Shown here: piece after piece, positions 1 through 6,328 of the stretch | Layout: each line of letters opens with the position of its first letter | How positions within the stretch are numbered: the stretch's first letter is position 1 | NCBI GenBank assembly: GCA_937900185.1 | Contig: CALCCW010000332.1 | Span: 1-7,675, forward strand | Source of the DNA: QQUK01 sp913009765 | Lineage (GTDB): Bacteria; Zixibacteria; MSB-5A5; GN15; FEB-12 | Length of the DNA: 7,675 bases | Direction of reading: 5' to 3' | Position numbers and translations under genes: made by a program | The notes under the pieces: generated by a model | The model's database searches: none | The model's input: the letters and a program-made list of their open reading frames with translations, nothing else | Told to the model about the DNA's origin: nothing

Positions 1-138
1 TAGGAAAAGAGACAGGATGGGGAAAGGAGAAGACAGTGAAGGATGGTGGTAAGGCCGCAGTGCAAGAGATAAGGTATGAAAGGCAGGAAAAAAAAAATGA
101 GAAAGAATAATAGGTTTTTATTGTTTGTTTTTTTTTTT
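1..138. other. Non-biological read tail outside the P7 adapter
   Basis: This stretch lies outside a complete Illumina P7 adapter, so it cannot be genomic sequence contiguous with the insert. It is purine-rich and low in complexity, and ends in an 11-base T run (128-138) that touches the adapter. Read on the other strand this is adapter followed by poly-A and then noise, the usual product of a read that runs off the end of its template. No gene should be called here. Confidence 0.93.
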
Positions 139-204
139 CAAGCAGAAGACGGCATACGAGATATATCAGTGTGACTGGAGTTCAGACGTGTGCTCTTCCG
201 ATCT
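139..204 (-). other. Illumina P7 indexed adapter (assembly contamination)
   Basis: Positions 139-162 are the P7 flow-cell oligo (it begins CAAGCAGAAGACGG). Positions 163-170 are the index, ATATCAGT on this strand and ACTGATAT in the other orientation, which I recall as TruSeq index 25 (ACTGAT followed by AT). Positions 171-204 are the read-2 primer part, ending in CTCTTCCGATCT. The match is full length and exact as far as I can recall the oligo. Minus-strand translation through it gives SEEHTSELQSH, a peptide often seen as contamination in protein databases. Genomic sequence starts at 205. Confidence 0.99.
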
Positions 205-3200
205 TAAGTTTTGAGACCACCTTAATACTTCAGTAATAATATTTAAACGTACTTCCCCCATAGCAACATCCCTAACATTATTATTAGTAGAAGCTACATT
301 GTAAATAGAATCACCACAATTAATTATATCATTGTTTTTGTAAGAATTAATTTTAACTCTTCCTGAACCATCAATAACATTGAGTACTAAAAAAGCACTA
401 TCTATGAACTTATCAGTCGAATCAAATACCAAATCTCCAAACATAAACAGAGGTCTAAATATAAAGTCTTCTTTCTCTCCAAAATATTGGCTTGTAAGGG
501 CAGTATCAGCACAATTCAGGAGAACATTACCTTCATCACTTGTTAACACTCCATCCAAAGTTGGATAAAAAGTTTTTAAAGTTTCGGGGTAAGTAGGGAG
601 TTCGTACACAAAATCAGATGACATATATGAACCTGGAAGAGTGATTTCATTCACACGATAAATATTATCATAGTTTACAGAAGATAAATTTCTATTAGCA
701 TCAAGTTTTGAAAGTAAAATTCCATCCTTATTAGTCTCCTGATAAAAAGATATTTTATCATCAACCTTTATCCCAAGAGTATCTTGAGGTTGAACTGAAC
801 AGTCATTTACATATAATACATGAGCATAAGCAGAAGATTTACGAAATGTTTGAAGAGTGTCAACAAGAGCAATTCTAGTATTCATTTCGATTATGTCCCC
901 TTGAATTACTGAGATAGAACCCGTTATATCACCAACTCCTGAAGGTATGTCACAATAAAGCGAATCAATGGTAACACCATTTAGTTGAATCCAGACATCA
1001 CCTTCAATACCAAGACAGTGATTTTTTCTAATATCTAAATAATAATAAACTGTTTGTGGGCATGGTGTTGTGAATAATGTCGTTTTTTCCATTACTTCTG
1101 GAAATAAAGGGTTAAGTTTTCCTTCTACCTCACAAGTAACTATTTCATAATTATCAATAATTGTATCTATATGTATCCAACCAAACGTAGTATCAGATTT
1201 ATATAAATCCATTCTTGACCATTCTGTTGGATGGAAAGGAAATTGTGTATTGAGAGTATCAACCGAAGAGTCATAATTTAATTGAAAACCTTCAATAAAA
1301 TTAGTTCCGTATTCAAATTCGGTTACATCACCTGCTGGGGAATATTTTCTATAAAGTCGACCATTCCCTGAATATTCATACCTTTTAGTTAGTGAATCAA
1401 GTATTAATGAAGAATCAGGATCAGTTTCAACGTCTAATTCATAAGAAGTTGTACTTTTTAGAAGACCTACATATCCAATAGTATCTGTACTATCAGAATA
1501 TTCATATTTAGATTTTTGTAAATCTTTTTCAGTAGAATTAATCATTTGACGAGTGACAGATGAATCTATAAGTGAGTTAGTATAATAAATACCAGGGTTT
1601 GTTATCGGATTTGCAACATTGAAATAGTTGTTATTATAAAAATTAATTGATATATTTCCCCATGCATCTGTAACGGAATCAGATAAAATATTACTGTTTG
1701 TTTTATCGCTTCCATTATCCCACCCATACCCGTAGTTAGTAGTTGTTGATATTCCTTCTTTTGTTAGAGTTTTACTCAATAACATAAGAGTTGAGTCAGC
1801 AATATCCCAAGTTTGAGTTGTCATTAAGTTATCATAAGTACCGTCAAAGTCTGTTTGTTTTCTTTCAATGAGCTTTAGAGACCATCCTCTATCACGACTA
1901 GAGGGATTGTAAAATCCTGTTTCTCCATATTGTTTATATGTAAGATTTATTTCTTTTCGATTAAAATCATATAATGAACCACCATCCCAATAATATCTCT
2001 TAGTATAGAAGATATCATCGTCAGTATAAAAACCGTATTGGCTTTCGTGATACCATGAAAAAATCAAACTATCTACGGAGATAACAGAACCTGATGTGTC
2101 AACTCTCCTTATTGCTGTAACCATATTATTATAAAACGGATCTCTTCCGATATTGATATGCTCAACAGATCGAGTACAGGGAATTTTACCCGGCTGACAG
2201 GATTCGGTAGCATCAACAGTCAAAAAATCATAGCTAGAAGAGCTATCTGGAGGATATTCTGTCCGTTGATCATTGTAATAAGAAAAGAAGGTACGCTCAC
2301 CATCAGGATAGGTTATATAATTCAATCTCTGTAAATGCAATTGATGAGTAGTACTTATTATAACGCTTGCAGTATCAAAATCACAATCATAAATCTGATA
2401 ATCATCAGGCGGATATCCCCCCGCATTATTTATCACTCTTTTATAAAAATTATAGTGGAATTCTGTTTCTCGCCCAACAGCATCTATAATAGAACGGATA
2501 TATGCTCTATTATATAAACCGCATGTGGTTATACCTTCTCCACTATGCAAAAAATTATCTGCTGTAATATTATATCTAAACTCATTATCTTTAGAAATTA
2601 CAACACTAGCACCTCTATCAACAGGATTCCAATTAAATCTAATTATATTATTGTTTACATCAATATAAGACAAGGGTGGTCTTCCGTATATAGTGTCACC
2701 ACAACAACCCCATGGTGTTATTGTCCTGTTTGGGAAAGTACCTGTTACCTTAGGATCTTCATCAAAATTAAACAACATAATAGTATTATGAAATTGGTCC
2801 AAAAATAAATATGGTATAAATGTATGTAAAGCATCACCTCCATCAAAAGGTATTGTTGGATTTGTTTTCCACTTAGGTCTGTAGTATCTAAATTTAACTA
2901 TTGTTCCATCTTCTCTAAATAATGTAAAAACTCCTGTACTGTCCATGAACCCTTTTGTTTTATCGTCTTTAGATAAAGTTCTGTACTCGCCATTGAATAT
3001 TTTATAAACATAGATTCCACTCGGATTATTAGAATCATTTTCTAAACTAAAAAGTTGTAAAACCGATCCATCACCCATCAGAATTGACATTGTTCCATGA
3101 CCAACAAATCCTCCTCCATAAGGAGGATTATTGTACTTATAACTCACGTGATAACCGTTAACAAGAGCATTAACTTCTTCATCTAGAGCTAATGTGTCTG

Positions 3201-3636
3201 ATGTAGTATTCCCCCAAGAAACAGCTTCATTTTCAAAATTCATAGTCTGAACAGCAATATTATTTATGGAAAAAATCCATGCAGGCATATTGATTGAGTT
3301 TGATCTCTGTGTACCATCTACTAAGTGTATTCCACTTGTGGACATATGTCCAACTGAACCATTATATGCTAATTTCAACTCAAAATTTAAGCCATTCTGA
3401 GACAAAGGGATATATTCAAGAATCTGTGAATACATAAGGTTTCCATTAAAATCATTTACAATCTCATTTCCATCATAACTAAATGAATTTGATTTTAGAT
3501 ATCCTCTTTCATTAAACATCCCAGCCGCATCTGCCATATTGCCTAATTGAGATTCATCTTGTGCAATAGTTTGTGAGTTGAAAAAAAAATAAAAGATTAA
3601 AAGTGTTACGAACAATTGTGAGATACGAAAACGCAT
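205..3636 (-). CDS. Secreted YD/RHS-like repeat protein, C-terminus truncated by contig end
   Basis: The fragment has 1,144 genuine residues. Twelve further residues (RSEEHTSELQSH) and the stop are adapter-encoded and must be removed. Residues 1-25 form a signal peptide: basic MRFR, a hydrophobic core rich in Leu and Phe, and probable cleavage after Ala25 (TIA|QD), so the protein is exported. The body resembles RHS/YD-repeat proteins. Near the N-terminus is the pattern NGLNFELKLAYNGS (81-94). YD-like units lie at about 379-397 (DAVGRETEFHYN), 437-455 (ITYPDGERTFFSYYN), 653-667 (DAWGNISINFY), 752-776 (a unit ending AGDVTEFEY) and 963-1000 (LDANRNLSSVNYDNIYRV). Residues about 1025-1144 look like the start of a DNRLRE-type beta-sandwich inserted in the repeat array; this is tentative. 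The start at 3636 is fixed by a Shine-Dalgarno 5 nt upstream and a well-placed promoter. The part usually holding the RHS core end and any toxin or sorting domain is missing, so toxin versus surface function cannot be decided. Confidence 0.85.
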
Positions 3637-3641
3637 AAGAA

Positions 3642-3648
3642 CCCTCCT
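3642..3648 (-). promoter_or_regulatory. Strong Shine-Dalgarno for the YD/RHS-like gene
   Basis: On the minus strand this reads AGGAGGG, five bases before the ATG at 3636-3634. It is a near-perfect anti-SD match and fixes the start codon. Strong SD sites are uncommon in Bacteroidia, which is a mild hint about the lineage. Confidence 0.85.
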
Positions 3649-3684
3649 GAAGGTTGCAAATTTATAATTTTATTTTCTGAGTAA

Positions 3685-3713
3685 AGAATAGCATGTTATC
3701 TCTATTTTGTCAA
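3685..3713 (-). promoter_or_regulatory. Sigma70-type promoter of the YD/RHS-like gene
   Basis: On the minus strand a perfect -35 box TTGACA (3713-3708) is followed by a 17-base spacer and the -10 box TATTCT (3690-3685). Transcription would start near 3678, giving a 5' leader of about 41 nt that contains the AGGAGGG site. Spacing and position are textbook for a housekeeping sigma factor promoter. No Bacteroidetes-type -7/-33 motif is needed to explain expression. Confidence 0.7.
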
Positions 3714-3744
3714 TAATTATTTTTGCACTATGCGACGATACACA

Positions 3745-3832
3745 TTACTTGCGAGGTATTATATAACTTACTTGTATCTTTTCTAAAAAAAATGTATGAA
3801 AAATAAATTTGTTTAAAAATTTCTACAAGTAA
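3745..3832. repeat. Three copies of TTACTTG between integrase and YD/RHS-like gene
   Basis: TTACTTG occurs at 3745-3751. TTACTTGTA occurs at 3768-3776. The exact reverse complement TACAAGTAA occurs at 3824-3832, so the last two form a 9-bp inverted repeat with a 47-base spacer. The cluster lies upstream of the YD/RHS-like promoter and just downstream of the recombinase gene. It could be an operator or recombinase arm-type binding sites. In such AT-rich DNA it could also be chance. Confidence 0.4.
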
Positions 3833-3838
3833 AATACA

Positions 3839-3854
3839 GTGACAATTCTGTCAC
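3839..3854 (-). terminator. Small hairpin after the integrase gene, possible terminator
   Basis: This is a perfect 6-bp inverted repeat with a 4-base loop; on the minus strand it reads GTGACA-GAAT-TGTCAC. It begins 17 bases after the integrase stop codon and is followed by TGTATTTTA, a weak U-rich tract. The stem is short for an intrinsic terminator, so a protein-binding dyad is equally possible. The 10-bp palindrome TTTTCGAAAA (3858-3867) sits between it and the stop codon. Confidence 0.35.
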
Positions 3855-3870
3855 CGCTTTTCGAAAATCT

Positions 3871-5169
3871 TCAGTTTGATATAGTTATACAACTTTGATT
3901 AACTGGAAACACCACATCAAACTTTTTCCCAGTAAGGTTATTTAAAGCGTCTGCCATCTGTTTTTGTTGTTTCAACAATGTAGTAAGTAGCCCAGTGTGA
4001 TCATTTTCTTCAACTCGGACTTTTAACTCTGCAAGTTCCTGCTTCTGCCTTTCCAATCTCTGAGCAGTCAGTTTTTCTCTCTGCTTACTTTCCTCAAGCT
4101 CATTTTTTATATCTTCAAGAGAATTATCAAAATGTTTTTTGATGACTCTTTTACGATTAACTGCCAGATAATTAACATACGCATTCAGCCATTTACTTTG
4201 AGGGGAATGTCCCAACCTCATGTTTATATCTTCAACATGCCATCCTTGAGCAAATAAATGACATGCCATTCCAGATCGTAAATCTTTCCATGATGGTCTT
4301 TCTCCGTTTGGTTCACATTTTACAACTGAACGTCGAATCACACTTCTAAAAATCTGTAAAGCTTGGCGGTATTTAAATGTAAAAACAAAATCATCATCCT
4401 TATACGGAATTGGTTTTCTTCGGATATGCCCTTTTTCATCACGATATTCAATTTCTCTACCGTATTTGAATAGAGCATCTAAATATCTTACAGTTTCAGG
4501 ATAGATTGTTGGCTCACTCCTTGTTTGTCTACTTCTTTTTAGAGTTTCTTGAGGCAAATAAACCAAGTATTCTGCTTCTTTAGTCTCTTTATTGATTTGT
4601 TTCTTGAAATTCTTAACTCTTAACTCCAGAAGCGAAGCAATATTTTCACCAATATCCCAAGCCAGCCAAAACAGAACAAAATGCTGAGGTTTTTGAAGAA
4701 AACTAAGCATCTTTTTTAAACTCTCCTCTGTAATGAATCTAACTTCTTTTTTATTTTTATCAGTGAAAAATTCTAAGGCATTCTCTACTTTATCATGTAA
4801 CCCCGCAAGTTTAAATGGTTTAGCTTTGAATATTTTGTTATAGTAACTTCGTCTATCTTCAAACCTTTTTCTCATTCGGTTAAGAATCTTTCCATCTTCA
4901 AGGTCATTGTAAACATGTTTTATATCTTTTTCAGTCAATTCGTTCCATGATTTGTTATTAAACCATAAATTAACATTTCTGAGCATATTGATATAGCCAC
5001 AAAGGGTTTTATAAGAAGACTCATCTAGTGTAGGAAGTCCGTTTTGTCGTTTTAGTTTTTCTTCTTCCCAGTCAAAGAACTTTCCAAATAAATCTCTGTT
5101 ATAGTTGTTAATCAATTTATCTGTAAGGAGTTTGTCTTTACTTTTACTGTACCTTTTCTCAAAAACCAT
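3871..5169 (-). CDS. Tyrosine recombinase/integrase with C-terminal coiled coil
   Basis: This 432-residue protein has the layout of a phage/Xer-type tyrosine recombinase. Residues about 20-120 form a helical SAM-like DNA-binding region. The catalytic domain spans about 145-345. Visible catalytic motifs are a beta-hairpin lysine near Lys211 (TLKRSRQTRSEPTIYPE), box II W-K-D-L-R with Lys295 at the usual His and Arg298 as the second arginine, LGH with His321, and the probable nucleophile Tyr331 in LNAYVNY (Tyr334 is the alternative). The first arginine, normally in G-x-R-x-S-E, appears replaced: the segment reads WDIGENIASLLEL, placing Asn176 there. Residues about 345-412 are a charged heptad-like coiled coil (KNELEESKQREKLTAQRLE), an extension absent from XerC/D. 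There is no Shine-Dalgarno before the ATG; the upstream 20 bases are AT-rich. It presumably integrates or excises a mobile element. Whether it is active despite Asn176 is unknown. Confidence 0.85.
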   Translation of the reverse strand: MVFEKRYSKSKDKLLTDKLINNYNRDLFGKFFDWEEEKLKRQNGLPTLDESSYKTLCGYINMLRNVNLWFNNKSWNELTEKDIKHVYNDLEDGKILNRMRKRFEDRRSYYNKIFKAKPFKLAGLHDKVENALEFFTDKNKKEVRFITEESLKKMLSFLQKPQHFVLFWLAWDIGENIASLLELRVKNFKKQINKETKEAEYLVYLPQETLKRSRQTRSEPTIYPETVRYLDALFKYGREIEYRDEKGHIRRKPIPYKDDDFVFTFKYRQALQIFRSVIRRSVVKCEPNGERPSWKDLRSGMACHLFAQGWHVEDINMRLGHSPQSKWLNAYVNYLAVNRKRVIKKHFDNSLEDIKNELEESKQREKLTAQRLERQKQELAELKVRVEENDHTGLLTTLLKQQKQMADALNNLTGKKFDVVFPVNQSCITISN

Positions 5170-5175
5170 AAAATA

Positions 5176-5213
5176 TGCACACAGTAGATATATTTAAACC
5201 TTTTGCATGTGCA
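5176..5213 (-). promoter_or_regulatory. Integrase upstream dyad and AT-rich TATA-like element
   Basis: TGCACA (5176-5181) and TGTGCA (5208-5213) form a 6-bp inverted repeat around an AT-rich centre. On the minus strand the centre contains TTTAAATATA (5198-5189), about 26 bases before the integrase ATG. There is no convincing -35/-10 pair and no Shine-Dalgarno, so initiation may be leaderless or weak. A repressor operator over the integrase promoter would fit the dyad, but this is inference from position. Confidence 0.3.
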
Positions 5214-5223
5214 GGAAGTTACG

Positions 5224-5274
5224 CAACGCCCCGACCGAGATATGAGTAACTTATAGTATCTTCTTGGGGCGTTG
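5224..5274. repeat. GC-rich inverted repeat (imperfect hairpin) upstream of integrase
   Basis: A perfect 9-bp dyad, CAACGCCCC (5224-5232) and GGGGCGTTG (5266-5274), encloses 33 bases. Inside, AGATA (5238-5242) pairs with TATCT (5257-5261), then TGAG (5243-5246) pairs with CTTA (5250-5253) by one G-T and three Watson-Crick pairs. Unpaired GACCG and TCTT separate the outer and inner stems. The GC-rich arms stand out sharply from the AT-rich surroundings. On the plus strand it is followed by GAATTTTAG, so a plus-strand terminator is possible although no plus-strand gene ends just before it. Its position 55 bp upstream of the integrase gene suggests an attachment or regulatory site instead. Confidence 0.6.
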
Positions 5275-5408
5275 GAATTTTAGTTAAAAATTTTACTCCT
5301 CAAAAGAGAATATCCTTTTAGATGATTCATTTCGTTAAACAGCTTGGAAAAAAGGAATTATTATCAACATAACACATCAAAGATACCATCATCATCTTTC
5401 TCTTTATT

Positions 5409-5612
5409 TTATGAGATGATATTTTTATCAAAGAATTTATTTTTTTCTATTACATCAGTCGTACGTTCAAAATCTATTTTTTCCTTAGACCACTTATAAG
5501 CTAAAATTACTTTATCATTTTTAATCCAATAATGCGATTGACATGGAGAACTCAAATTACTTGTTGAGGAATATAATGAAACACTTTTTCCGTCAATTCG
5601 GGTGAGGTTCAA
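5409..5612 (-). CDS. Small protein of unknown function, start uncertain
   Basis: The 67-residue form starts at TTG 5612. I do not recognise the protein. It has a lysine- and aspartate-rich second half (WSKEKIDFERTTDVIEKNK) and a CQSHYWIKNDKVILAYKW segment. The TTG start cuts into a hydrophobic stretch: the open frame continues upstream to a stop at 5676-5678 and encodes IFPFLLILCLWLNL, which looks like a signal peptide or membrane anchor. A non-canonical ATT start at 5645-5643 has a GGAG seven bases upstream (5656-5653) and would give 78 residues. An ATG at 5668 is out of frame by one base. A minus-strand extended -10 box lies just upstream. It is divergent from, and its upstream region overlaps, the next gene. 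The gene may be real, a remnant, or chance. Confidence 0.4.
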   Translation of the reverse strand: MNLTRIDGKSVSLYSSTSNLSSPCQSHYWIKNDKVILAYKWSKEKIDFERTTDVIEKNKFFDKNIIS

Positions 5613-5677
5613 CCATAAACAAAGAATTAGAAGAAATGGAAAAATATTAAAACTCCAATTTGTTCCATAAAACCACT

Positions 5678-6319
5678 ATGGCAATTATAACAGGCAGTTA
5701 CAATTCAAACATTGCCTTTTGGGGAGATTCTTTAATCCATGAGCAATCAAATTTAGATGGATTTAATCTAATTGAACGGAATAAGGAGTCAGGCATTTGG
5801 ATAAATGAGAAAGATCCAGCGGCATTAATAATTGAAGCAAAACTCAAATCAATAAAAGATCAACTTCAACAGTCCAACGTAGATAAATGTAATTATGAAA
5901 TATTTTTTTTTAGATCAAAATGGGCATTCAAACAAAAAACAAAAACAATATACACAGCAGAAAATAACATTATTGAAATATATGACCATAGTCAAAATGA
6001 AATTGACAACTTCTTTTTTCAAGATTATCCCTATAAAGATATACTACACATAAAACCCAGAATAGAACCAATAACAGACAAAGAATATGTACAATTCATA
6101 GGAAAAATAAATAAATCAGATAATAATACAAAGGAAACAATAAATAATATCCTAGAAGAGAGTATAGACCTCTCAAATAGGTCATACGTATACTATGACT
6201 ACAAATGCTTAGAATCACAAGTCAAACAACTACTCGGAGAAGTTCGACAAAAAGACATATCATCAACACTCAATAAAAATAATTTCAAAACAATAGGATA
6301 TTTAAAGAATTCTTTATGA
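5678..6319 (+). CDS. Hypothetical protein, 213 residues
   Basis: I do not recognise a family. The protein starts MAIITGSYNSNIAFWGDSL and is soluble-looking, with no signal peptide and no membrane segment. It is rich in Asn, Lys, Ile and Asp. A Phe triplet (EIFFFRSK) is encoded by a 9-base T run at 5903-5911, a possible slippage point. The first ATG in frame is 5678. A TTG at 5660 would add six residues but has no better support, and neither start has a Shine-Dalgarno. An in-frame stop at 5648-5650 limits any further extension. The gene ends 9 bases from the convergent cyclase-like gene, with no terminator hairpin between them. The coding strand is A-rich and the last third uses many ATA isoleucine codons. 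Function cannot be inferred; a role tied to the neighbouring cyclase-like or integrase gene is only suggested by proximity. Confidence 0.6.
   Translation: MAIITGSYNSNIAFWGDSLIHEQSNLDGFNLIERNKESGIWINEKDPAALIIEAKLKSIKDQLQQSNVDKCNYEIFFFRSKWAFKQKTKTIYTAENNIIEIYDHSQNEIDNFFFQDYPYKDILHIKPRIEPITDKEYVQFIGKINKSDNNTKETINNILEESIDLSNRSYVYYDYKCLESQVKQLLGEVRQKDISSTLNKNNFKTIGYLKNSL
5684..5692 (-). promoter_or_regulatory. Extended -10 promoter candidate for the small minus-strand gene
   Basis: On the minus strand the bases read TGTTATAAT, a perfect extended -10 element (TG-N-TATAAT). No good -35 box is visible at 16-18 bases. Transcription would start near 5677, about 30 bases before the GGAG-associated ATT codon at 5645. 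It lies inside the first codons of the plus-strand gene at 5678, so the two genes would be transcribed divergently with overlapping 5' ends. Confidence 0.4.
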
Positions 6320-6328
6320 GAAAATATC

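Noticed and set aside
380..568. Plus-strand 62-residue open frame
   Set aside because: It lies antisense within the YD/RHS-like gene, has no ribosome binding site and no recognisable protein character.
2335..2808. Two plus-strand open frames of 60 and 87 residues
   Set aside because: Both are antisense to the continuous YD/RHS-like coding frame and have Ile/Asn-rich composition typical of shadow frames.
5221..5280. Integron attC recombination site at the GC-rich dyad
   Set aside because: Of the seven R-box positions only CAAC/GTTG pair, the 3' box is GTTGGAA rather than GTTRRRY, and there is no unpaired spacer after the AAC. It is a single site, and the recombinase lacks features I would expect of an integron integrase.
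5352..5405. Terminator hairpin AAAGAT/ATCTTT near 5380
   Set aside because: The stem is only six AT-rich pairs with a 9-base loop and no following T tract on either strand, so it is unlikely to terminate transcription.
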